Shown piece after piece: positions 1-9,127 of a DNA stretch of 64,000 nucleotides. Origin of the DNA: Mycolicibacterium anyangense (GTDB lineage Bacteria; Actinomycetota; Actinomycetes; Mycobacteriales; Mycobacteriaceae); NCBI RefSeq assembly GCF_010731855.1, contig NZ_AP022620.1, positions 4,712,001 through 4,776,000 on the forward strand, in the 5' to 3' direction. The notes under the pieces are model-generated. The model was given only the letters and a program-made list of their open reading frames with translations, had not been told where the DNA came from and ran no database searches. A program made the translations under genes and the position numbers. Numbering within the stretch: position 1 is the stretch's first letter; every line of letters starts with the position of its first letter.

Positions 1-1953
<1,953 letters not shown>

Positions 1954-1971
1954 TCTCCAAACGTTGAAGGG

Positions 1972-2017
1972 TGCTCACTTTTCGACCGGAACTACCTGCT
2001 CAATTTTCGACCGGAAC
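1972..2017. repeat. Tandem terminal repeats of the IS21-family end
   Basis: Two 21-bp units, 1972-1992 and 1997-2017, differ at one base and are offset by 25 bp; the shared core is TTTTCGACCGGAAC. Repeated short sites at the ends are where IstA binds in IS21-type elements. They lie between the istA start (1953) and the inferred tip (2022). Confidence 0.8.
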
Positions 2018-2022
2018 CGACA

Positions 2023-2270
2023 GTGATCGTGCTCGGCATACTGAGCCTTAATCGCTCGAGCTCACTGTTCAAGTAGATGCCCCGCCGCCCACGTGGCACT
2101 TCGTTATGACTGGCTTGGATCCGCGGCGAACGCCGCTGCATCGACATTCTTGTCGAGCTGTTGATTGGTGATGGCAAACAGCCTTTAGTCGCACATTCGC
2201 GTGCGGACGAGTCGACTGAGAGCCCGCAATCAAGGAACCTGGTGACCGCAGACCGCACAGTGGCTTTGGC
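2023..2270. other. Gap between IS end and HNH gene; possible relic coding sequence
   Basis: No complete gene is seen here. On the minus strand a frame of about 80 codons (2258 to 2022) runs into the IS end and stays open inside it, so it could be the stump of a gene cut by the insertion. I recognise no motif in it, and the frame may be chance. The DNA is less GC-rich than the core genes. Confidence 0.3.
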
Positions 2271-4058
2271 TCAACTTCGCTGATCAAACTTCCGCAGAAG
2301 CGCCGCCATGACCTTGCTGTCATCGAGGCCAGCGTCCTCAACGAGCACCTCAATCGCCAGCGTCTTGATGGCTTCCATCGGTAGCCAAGGAGGAAGGTCA
2401 CCATAGGTGCGCTCAAACCTGACAGGCCTCCACGTTTGATGATCGATAAGCTCCACCCAGCTTGCACAGGAGATGACAAGGGGCCTAAGCAAATCGGGAT
2501 TGGCCTCTAGCGCCTTGGCCAATCGATCGCGCACCTCCTCAACCGAGGTCACGTAGGCGAAGGTGTACATCATCGACTGCCCGTTTACGTCGTTAGCGGC
2601 CCAAGCGTCGGGGTTCGCCCAGTCGATTTCCGACCACAAGAGGCGTAGCTGCTCAGTCGCGGCACGGGCTGCTGCACTACGTCCGTCGCCGTGATTGGCC
2701 GTCGCTAGGAGTAACGCCACCGCGGCGCATGTTGGAAGCCGTTGTCGGTCGCCCCTCACCAACTCGAGCTGCTGTTCCTCGCTCGCGTTGCTAGCCACGG
2801 CAACCGCAAGGCGTGCTGTGCCGTCCAGGTTGTACGGCAGAAGATGAGGGGTTAGTGGGACTGATGCCGCAAATCCGGTTGCCTCTGCGACACGGTCGCG
2901 AAGGTCAAGGTCGTAAGGGCGATGGCTGACTCGGGCGAACGGCCGGGCTTGATCGAGTAGTTCCCGGTGTTCAGCAAAAGGATCTACATCGCTGTGGTAG
3001 CTGATGACTTCTGGAGGTTCCGGCACCTCTACCTGTTCGCCGCGCGAAGCGCGAACCAGATCGTCGACGGATCGTTTGAGGTCCGCCAACGCGGCTTCAA
3101 ATGCGATGTCCGATTCGGGGTCAGCGCCTCCAAGCCAATTCGAAGCCGCTGCAATTACCTCGGTCATCGCGCGTTCCAGAGCGTCGCACCACGGCGCGAC
3201 CTGGGTTCGTGTCACGCGGACTGCTGCAAGTTCAATTTGAGCAGCTTCTGCGATCGACCGCACTTCATCGTGTGCCGTGGCCAGAGCGGACCGAAGGCCT
3301 TCTTGTATCGGGCGAAGTTCCATCGCCGACGGCTGCAGGTAAACCGGGTCGCCGTCGTCGTCGTATGCGACGAACGATCTCCGCACTCGTTCGTTGAGCT
3401 GTTGCCATCCACGAGACCAGGATCGTGGGCCGCCTCGAGTTCGCTCGGCGGTAAGACGGAGAGCCTCAACCCGCCGAACTAGCTCAATGGTTGACGGAGC
3501 GTGAAGCGCACCGAACGACTCGGACGCGACGAGGATTTCAGTCGCCTCATCGTCGTTGATAGGCCAGCTGCGTTGAAGGTGGTCGTACTCCGCGATCTGT
3601 GCCGCCTTCCACTCACGAAGCGTGTCAGCCGGGAATTGACCCGGAGTCTCGTCGATCTCGTATGAATGCTCGATGCACAGCAGAAGTAGGTTGTCTATGC
3701 CACGGTTGTCCTCGGGAGGCATATCGATCCATCGTGGGCCGCCCTTGCGCCTTGCGTGGATATGGGCCACTCGACTGTTGAGCACTCGATCACCCGTGTC
3801 GTCCGACACCTTGTACAGTGGCCGACTGCACTCTGGATGCGCGCAGCGGAGCGCCGACCCATACAGCTGGCGAACCGTGGCTTGAGTAGGTAGCGGGTAT
3901 GGCGCGTCCGTCACGTTGATCAGTCTCTCGGTTCCTACCTTCGTCCGCCATGACTTGTTGGTGAGGTTTGTCGGCAGCCTCAAACGGAGAGGCCGGAGGG
4001 TGATTACTTGAGGATCGTCAGTGACAGTTTCACCGGCGTTGTGACAACGTCGTGACAC
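2271..4058 (-). CDS. Large HNH-endonuclease-like protein
   Basis: A 595-residue frame with an HNH-type zinc nuclease signature near the N-terminus: Cys72 and Cys77 (CAHPEC), His99/His101 in AHIHARRKGGPR, Asn118/Asn123 and Cys128/His131 in LLLLCIEHSYEID. The remaining 430 residues are helical-looking and rich in Ala, Glu and Arg; I do not recognise them. Proteins of this build occur in accessory DNA and may be defence or mobile-element nucleases, but that is inference. The start shown is GTG at 4058, which touches a tRNA-like fragment; GTG at 3914 (giving NVTDAPYP at the start) is a plausible alternative. Base composition is less GC-rich than the core genes: the 60 bases from 2281 hold 35 G+C by my count. 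Confidence 0.7.
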   Translation of the reverse strand: MSRRCHNAGETVTDDPQVITLRPLRLRLPTNLTNKSWRTKVGTERLINVTDAPYPLPTQATVRQLYGSALRCAHPECSRPLYKVSDDTGDRVLNSRVAHIHARRKGGPRWIDMPPEDNRGIDNLLLLCIEHSYEIDETPGQFPADTLREWKAAQIAEYDHLQRSWPINDDEATEILVASESFGALHAPSTIELVRRVEALRLTAERTRGGPRSWSRGWQQLNERVRRSFVAYDDDGDPVYLQPSAMELRPIQEGLRSALATAHDEVRSIAEAAQIELAAVRVTRTQVAPWCDALERAMTEVIAAASNWLGGADPESDIAFEAALADLKRSVDDLVRASRGEQVEVPEPPEVISYHSDVDPFAEHRELLDQARPFARVSHRPYDLDLRDRVAEATGFAASVPLTPHLLPYNLDGTARLAVAVASNASEEQQLELVRGDRQRLPTCAAVALLLATANHGDGRSAAARAATEQLRLLWSEIDWANPDAWAANDVNGQSMMYTFAYVTSVEEVRDRLAKALEANPDLLRPLVISCASWVELIDHQTWRPVRFERTYGDLPPWLPMEAIKTLAIEVLVEDAGLDDSKVMAALLRKFDQRS

Positions 4059-4075
4059 CGACGCCGGGATTCGAA
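4058..4075 (-). repeat. Degenerate copy of the tRNA-Gly 3' end (possible att remnant)
   Basis: Read on the minus strand this is TTCGAATCCCGGCGTCGG, matching 15 of 18 positions of the T-loop to acceptor segment of the neighbouring tRNA-Gly (TTCGATTCCCGTCATCGG). It is not a whole tRNA: no T-stem pairing and no upstream arms. It sits between the tRNA and the HNH gene, where an integration scar would lie. Confidence 0.45.
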
Positions 4076-4105
4076 CATATCGAACAGCGTTGTCGCTGCT
4101 CAGGC

Positions 4106-4179
4106 TGGAGCCGATGACGGGAATCGAACCCGCGTATTCAGCTTGGGAAGCTGATGTTCTACCATTGAACTACATCGGC
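4106..4179 (-). tRNA. tRNA-Gly (anticodon CCC)
   Basis: The minus strand folds as a full cloverleaf. The acceptor stem is GCCGATG paired with CATCGGC, and the D arm holds AGTTCAATGGTAGAAC. The anticodon stem TCAGC/GCTGA encloses the 7-nt loop TTCCCAA, so the anticodon is CCC, reading GGG Gly codons. The T arm is GCGGG-TTCGATT-CCCGT. The discriminator base is T (4109) and an encoded CCA follows (4108-4106). A tRNA-Gly next to dcd matches mycobacterial gene order. Its 3' end faces the accessory segment, a common integration target. Confidence 0.96.
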
Positions 4180-4236
4180 ATGTGGCGCTGACGAAGGATA
4201 TCAACCCAGCCCCCGGTGTTCACAGCCTCCCCGGAT

Positions 4237-5097
4237 TCACCCGATCGATTCGTTGACAAACGTGCACTCGTCCTCCAGCGCATCGACCATGTGCGGGATC
4301 GACACGTTGAGCCGCCGCAGCGCCCGGAACGTCAGATTCTGCGTCGAGCGGCTGCCAAAACCGTTGGCAAATCCAGAGTTTCGGTAGTCACCCAGCCGCG
4401 TGTCCAGCGCGCCGAACCGAGCGCAGTCGAAACCCTTCTTGTTCGCCGTGTAGGCCTTTACCAAGTCGTTGTAGGCCCCGATGAACATCCGCAGGTCTTT
4501 ATCCATCTGCGCGCGGTCGAATCGGTCGGGCTGCTGCGTCGGCATCTCGATCCAGCTGCCGGCCGACACCGAATATTGGCCGATGCCTGGCTGGGCGCGG
4601 TAGCTGGCGCCGCGCTCACCATGAAACGTCAGCTCCAATGGCACCCCGTTGAACGTGATGTGTCCCTCCTGGCGGCGCTCCACGTCGTCGTTGAGCAGCC
4701 GCAGCACCCCGTCCAGTTGTGCCGGCGACAACGTCGTCGAATGCACGAAGACGTGCACCCCGAAATCGGAGGCGTCGTCGTACTCGTAGGACGCATTGCT
4801 GCCGAACAACTCCACCGAATCGACCGTGAGGCCCGCGATACCGGAGGTCGCCACCACCCGGTCGACCACCTTGAGCGTCATCGACCGCACGTCTTGGCGC
4901 ATCGCCGTCCCGTCCCAGATCCGCGGGTCCAGTTCGGTGGGAAACGTCGTGATCGCGTCGATCGCCGTGGCCACCGCGCGATCCGAGCTGTCGGCCAGCG
5001 GCATCTCCGCCGGCGCGGGGTCGCGCTGCGGCGCCGCGCAGGCCGTCAGCACCAACAGTCCGGCGGCTATCCGCACCAGGCGCGGTCCGATCCCCAT
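4237..5097 (-). CDS. Secreted lipoprotein with nucleotidyltransferase-like signature
   Basis: A 286-residue protein starts with a short lipoprotein signal, MGIGPRL followed by a hydrophobic run and the lipobox LTAC (Cys20), so it should be anchored on the outer face of the plasma membrane. Residues about 95-118 read [14 protein letters not shown], then [10 protein letters not shown]. This resembles the G-S...D-x-D/G-x-H core of minimal Pol-beta-type nucleotidyltransferases, although only part of the acidic triad is evident. An exported nucleotidyltransferase would be unexpected, so the fold may serve another purpose. Two Cys late in the protein could form a disulphide. It lies between tRNA-Gly and dcd and is divergent from dcd. 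Confidence 0.75.
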   Translation of the reverse strand: MGIGPRLVRIAAGLLVLTACAAPQRDPAPAEMPLADSSDRAVATAIDAITTFPTELDPRIWDGTAMRQDVRSMTLKVVDRVVATSGIAGLTVDSVELFGSNASYEYDDASDFGVHVFVHSTTLSPAQLDGVLRLLNDDVERRQEGHITFNGVPLELTFHGERGASYRAQPGIGQYSVSAGSWIEMPTQQPDRFDRAQMDKDLRMFIGAYNDLVKAYTANKKGFDCARFGALDTRLGDYRNSGFANGFGSRSTQNLTFRALRRLNVSIPHMVDALEDECTFVNESIG

Positions 5098-5128
5098 CTC
5101 TCCCCCTCGACGGCTATACGCTCATCGC

Positions 5129-5710
5129 GTGCTGCTCTCCGATCGTGACATCCGCGCCGCCATCGCCGACGGCAGACTCGGCATCGACCCGTTCGACGAC
5201 TCCCTGGTGCAGCCGTCGAGCGTCGACGTTCGCCTGGACAACCTGTTCCGGGTGTTCAACAACACCCGCTACACCCACATCGACCCGGCCAAGCAGCAGG
5301 ACGAGCTGACCACCCTGGTCCAGGCCGTCGACAGCGAGCCATTCGTGCTGCACCCCGGCGAGTTCGTCCTCGGCTCCACCCTGGAGTGCTGCACCCTGCC
5401 CGACGACCTGGCCGGCCGCCTGGAGGGCAAGTCCTCCCTGGGCCGCCTCGGCCTGCTGACGCATTCCACCGCCGGGTTCATCGACCCCGGCTTCTCCGGG
5501 CACATCACCCTGGAGCTCTCCAACGTCGCGAACCTGCCGATCACCCTGTGGCCGGGCATGAAGATCGGCCAGCTGTGCCTGCTGCGGCTGACCAGCCCCG
5601 CCGAACACCCCTACGGCAGCGCCCAGGTCGGCTCGAAATACCAGGGCCAGCGCGGCCCCACACCGTCGCGCTCGTATCAGAACTTCATTCAGTCGCCGCG
5701 CGGCGAGTAA
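5129..5710 (+). CDS. dcd: dCTP deaminase (probably bifunctional with dUTPase)
   Basis: The 193-residue product begins [18 protein letters not shown] and carries the trimeric dUTPase/dCTP deaminase motifs [20 protein letters not shown] and [15 protein letters not shown]. It converts dCTP to dUTP. In M. tuberculosis the enzyme also hydrolyses dUTP, giving dUMP for thymidylate synthesis. I chose GTG at 5129 because family members start LLSDRDI; the frame is open further upstream but runs antisense to the lipoprotein gene. Next to tRNA-Gly and near udgA, as in M. tuberculosis. Confidence 0.96.
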   Translation: MLLSDRDIRAAIADGRLGIDPFDDSLVQPSSVDVRLDNLFRVFNNTRYTHIDPAKQQDELTTLVQAVDSEPFVLHPGEFVLGSTLECCTLPDDLAGRLEGKSSLGRLGLLTHSTAGFIDPGFSGHITLELSNVANLPITLWPGMKIGQLCLLRLTSPAEHPYGSAQVGSKYQGQRGPTPSRSYQNFIQSPRGE

Positions 5711-5746
5711 CCTCGACACTCCAGGGTCAGCTGCGTCCGTCAGCTA

Positions 5747-5758
5747 AGCCGATCGGCT
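5747..5758. promoter_or_regulatory. 12-bp perfect palindrome upstream of 5868 gene
   Basis: AGCCGATCGGCT is self-complementary and lies in the 157-bp gap between dcd and the next gene. A short hairpin (CCGGC-ttac-GCCGG) follows near 5800-5814. Either could be an operator or part of a dcd terminator; there is no T-run. Confidence 0.3.
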
Positions 5759-5867
5759 GTAACACCGCCTCTACCTGCGGCGATGAAACGTCTAGGTCGA
5801 CCGGCTTACGCCGGGGGAGCGCGGTAGCGGGTCGGGAAACCAGCTAGCAAACAACCTTGGAGGGTTC

Positions 5868-7631
5868 GTGGACATCGTGCTTGGTGTGTCGATGACACCA
5901 ACAACGGTCCGCATGGTGCTGGTCGAAGGCGAGAAAGCCGACGGTGTGACCGTCGACCACGACACCTTCGACATCACCACCGGCGACGGCACGGCAACCA
6001 CAGCTGCCGAACAGGTGATCGCCGCGATCCTGGGCACCCGGGAGAGTGCCGAGGAGGGCGGCCACCGCCTGATCGCGACCGGCGTCACCTGGACCGATTA
6101 CGTCGGCGCCGCCGAACTGCGCGAGGCCCTGACCGCCCGCAAGATCGACGACGTCGTGCTGGTCTCCGAACTGCACGCCGCCGGAGCGCTGGCCCAGGCT
6201 GTCGGCCAGGCCGTCGGCTACGAGCGCACCGCGTTGATGTTCCTGGAGCGCGACACCGCCACCCTCTCAGTGGTCGAAACCGCGACCGGAGCCGTCGTCA
6301 AGGTCGAAAGCCAGAGTCTGCACGCCCCCGACGCGGTCGCCGAACTGGCCCGCATGGTCACCGATCTGGAAGCTCTCGCCGCGCCCCCGCAGGGTCTGTT
6401 CATGGTCGGTTCCGGCGTCGACGTCGCCGCCGTCAAGGCTCGGATCGCCCAGGTCAGCTCGCTGCCGGTGCACGCCCCCGACGAAGCCGAGCTGGCGTTG
6501 GCCCGCGGCGCAGCCCTGGCCTCGGCGACCGCCCCCCGCTACGAGGCCTCGACCGTCGGCCTGGCGTATGCCCAGGACCGCGACGGCACCACCGCAGGCG
6601 CGGCGTACTCCGCGGGTGCCGACACCGAGATGGCCGCCGGTGCCACCCAGATGGCCGCCGCCGGATACATGGCGCCGCTGGGGTACAGCGAGGTGCCCGA
6701 CGGTCTCGATGACCTCGCCGACTTCGGTTACGACGCGGTGCCGGCCGGCCTCGACGAGGTCGACGACGTAGTCGAAGAGCCCGGACGCAAGCCGTTCCTG
6801 CTGGTCGGTAGCGCGCTGACGTCGATCTTCGTGGTCGGGGTGGTGGCGCTGGTGATCTCGCTGGCCGTCAGCATCCGGCCCACCGTGGACCAGCGGCCCA
6901 ACCCGGGTGGCAACGCGGTCGTGCCGAGCAGCCAGGCGCCGGCGTCCGCGACGCCAGAGGCCCAGGTGCCCGCCCCGGCGCCGTCCTCGCCCGCCGAGAC
7001 CATCCCGGAACCGGTCCAGGTGGTTCAGCAGGCGCCGCGAACGGTGTTCGTGACGCCCGCGCCGAAGGCGCCCGCGCCCGCCCCAGCGGCTCCGGCACCC
7101 GCCCCGGAGGCGCCCGCGCCCGCCCCGGCCGCACCGGCACCCGCGCCGGTGGTCGAGGCTCCCGCCCCGGTGATCCCCGCGCCGGTGATCGCGCCGCCGG
7201 TGATCGCACCTCCCGTGGTGGTGCTGCCCCCGCTGCTACCGCCATTCCTGCGGCCCCGCGCGCCGCAGTACCCGCAGTACCCGCAGTATCCGTCGAACCC
7301 GCCGACGTATACCCCGTCGCCGCAGCCGACCTACAGCGCCCCGCCGACGTACAGCGCCCCGCCGACGTACAACCCGCTGCCGACCTACACCCTGGCCCCC
7401 ACTTACGCTCCGCCCACCGAGCAGGCGCCGACCTATCCCGCGCCGGCCTCGGGCTCGGGTGGCTATGGCTCCGGCGGTTCCGGCGCCGGAGCTGGTGGCT
7501 CGGGGAGCTCCAGTGGGTCGGGGAGTTCCGGTTCGGACTCCGATGGCGGCTCGCACGGCAGCAGCGGCCGCGGATCGGGTGGGGGTTCACAGAACCCGAT
7601 CTGGCCGCTATGGCCCAATTTCGGCCACTGA
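5868..7631 (+). CDS. Membrane protein with actin/Hsp70-like N-domain and Pro/Gly-rich exported tail
   Basis: 587 residues. The N-terminal 230 residues (starting MDIVLGVSMTPTTVRMVLVE) look like the degenerate actin-like ATPase fold of a mycobacterial family (DUF7159-like). They are followed by an Ala/Met-rich linker and the acidic YDAVPAGLDEVDDVVEE. One membrane helix (about residues 306-330, preceded by GRKPFLLVG) puts the N-domain inside. The tail outside is low complexity: PAPAPAAPAP repeats, QYPQYP units, repeated PTYSAPPTY units and a Gly/Ser-rich end. GTG start with GGAGG at 5859-5863. Function unknown; it has the same layout as the Hsp70-like protein at 21955-23931 in the ini locus. Confidence 0.85.
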   Translation: MDIVLGVSMTPTTVRMVLVEGEKADGVTVDHDTFDITTGDGTATTAAEQVIAAILGTRESAEEGGHRLIATGVTWTDYVGAAELREALTARKIDDVVLVSELHAAGALAQAVGQAVGYERTALMFLERDTATLSVVETATGAVVKVESQSLHAPDAVAELARMVTDLEALAAPPQGLFMVGSGVDVAAVKARIAQVSSLPVHAPDEAELALARGAALASATAPRYEASTVGLAYAQDRDGTTAGAAYSAGADTEMAAGATQMAAAGYMAPLGYSEVPDGLDDLADFGYDAVPAGLDEVDDVVEEPGRKPFLLVGSALTSIFVVGVVALVISLAVSIRPTVDQRPNPGGNAVVPSSQAPASATPEAQVPAPAPSSPAETIPEPVQVVQQAPRTVFVTPAPKAPAPAPAAPAPAPEAPAPAPAAPAPAPVVEAPAPVIPAPVIAPPVIAPPVVVLPPLLPPFLRPRAPQYPQYPQYPSNPPTYTPSPQPTYSAPPTYSAPPTYNPLPTYTLAPTYAPPTEQAPTYPAPASGSGGYGSGGSGAGAGGSGSSSGSGSSGSDSDGGSHGSSGRGSGGGSQNPIWPLWPNFGH

Positions 7632-7710
7632 GGCCCGAGTTCACCGGCCGTTAGCCCGGCGCTTGGTGTCGCGATGCAGTTAGCTCATCGCCGCTGCCTA
7701 TAGAGGGAGT

Positions 7711-9039
7711 ATGCGATGCACTGTATTCGGTACCGGCTACCTGGGGGCCACGCACGCCGCCGGGATGGCTGCATTGGGCCACGATGTCGTCGGCGTCGAC
7801 ATCGACCCCGGCAAGATCGCGAAACTGTCCGCAGGTGACATCCCGTTCTATGAACCCGGCCTGGCAAAAGTGTTGCGAGACAACCTTTCCGCCGGCCGTC
7901 TTCAGTTCACCACCGACTACGAGCTGGCCGCTGACTTCGCCGACGTCCACTTCCTGGGCGTCGGCACTCCGCAGAAGAAGGGCGAGTACGGCGCCGACCT
8001 GCGGCACGTGAACGCGGTGATCGACGAGCTGGTGCCCAGGCTGAGCAGGCCCTCGGTGATCGTCGGCAAATCGACGGTGCCGGTGGGAACCGCGGCCGAA
8101 CTGGCCCGCCGCGCGCGCTCGCTGGCCCGCGACGGGGTGGATGTCGAGATCGCCTGGAATCCGGAGTTTCTCCGCGAAGGGTTCGCCGTCCACGACACCC
8201 TGCATCCTGATCGGATTGTCGTTGGGGTGCAACAGGATTCGATGCGAGCCGAAGCTGCGCTGCGGGAACTGTATGCACCGTTGCTCGCGGACGAGGTGCC
8301 GTTCCTGCTGACCGACCTGCAGACTGCCGAGCTGGTGAAAGTATCGGCCAATGCCTTTCTGGCCACCAAGATCTCGTTCATCAACGCGATCTCGGAGGTG
8401 TGCGAGGCCGCCGGTGCCGACGTGCGCGTGCTGGCCGATGCGCTGGGCTACGACCCGCGCATCGGGCGGCGGTTCCTCAACGCCGGCCTCGGTTTCGGCG
8501 GTGGCTGCCTGCCCAAGGACATCCGCGCGTTCATGGCCCGTGCCGGGGAACTCGGGGCCAACCACGCTCTGACGTTCCTGCGCGAGGTGGACAGCATCAA
8601 CATGCGCCGCCGCACCCGCATGGTGGAACTGGCGACCACCGCGTGCGGTGGGTCACTGCTGGGCGCCAACATCGCTGTTCTCGGGGCGGCGTTCAAACCC
8701 GAGTCCGACGACGTCCGCGACTCCCCGGCACTCAACGTGGCCGGCATGCTCCAACTCAACGGCGCCACCGTCAACGTCTACGACCCGAAGGCGATGGAGA
8801 ACTCCCAGCGGCTGTTCCCCACGCTGAACTACTCCACCTCGGCGCTGGAGGCCTGTGATCGCGCCGATGCGGTGCTGGTGCTCACCGAGTGGAAGGAATT
8901 CTTGGACCTGGAACCCGCGATGCTGGCGAACACCGTGCGCGCACGGGTGATCGTCGATGGTCGCAACTGCCTCGACAGTGCACGCTGGTCCGACGCAGGC
9001 TGGACGGTATTCGCGCTGGGCAGGCCCGGGAACCAGTAA
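7711..9039 (+). CDS. udgA: UDP-glucose 6-dehydrogenase
   Basis: A 442-residue UDP-glucose/GDP-mannose dehydrogenase making UDP-glucuronate with two NAD+. The Rossmann start is MRCTVFGTGYLGATHAAG with acidic VGVDID after strand 2, and the central domain holds GKSTVPVGTA and the substrate loop NPEFLREG. The catalytic cysteine is in LGFGGGCLPKDIRAF, and the C-terminal UDP-binding domain contains LGAAFKPESDDVRDSP. All key residues are present. The start has GAGGGAG a few bases upstream. Position downstream of dcd matches the M. tuberculosis udgA locus, although one gene is inserted between them here. Confidence 0.95.
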   Translation: MRCTVFGTGYLGATHAAGMAALGHDVVGVDIDPGKIAKLSAGDIPFYEPGLAKVLRDNLSAGRLQFTTDYELAADFADVHFLGVGTPQKKGEYGADLRHVNAVIDELVPRLSRPSVIVGKSTVPVGTAAELARRARSLARDGVDVEIAWNPEFLREGFAVHDTLHPDRIVVGVQQDSMRAEAALRELYAPLLADEVPFLLTDLQTAELVKVSANAFLATKISFINAISEVCEAAGADVRVLADALGYDPRIGRRFLNAGLGFGGGCLPKDIRAFMARAGELGANHALTFLREVDSINMRRRTRMVELATTACGGSLLGANIAVLGAAFKPESDDVRDSPALNVAGMLQLNGATVNVYDPKAMENSQRLFPTLNYSTSALEACDRADAVLVLTEWKEFLDLEPAMLANTVRARVIVDGRNCLDSARWSDAGWTVFALGRPGNQ

Positions 9040-9127
9040 CGAGCCTCACAGGCCACATCCCGCGCCTCGGGGATCTAGGATCTCCTTGCTCGCAAATTTT
9101 CGGGCCCTGGTCGGGAGGGGTGGCGAC

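Noticed and set aside
4058..4085. tRNA-like 3' end considered as a second tRNA gene
   Set aside because: No acceptor 5' strand, D arm, anticodon arm or T-stem pairing; at most a fragment.
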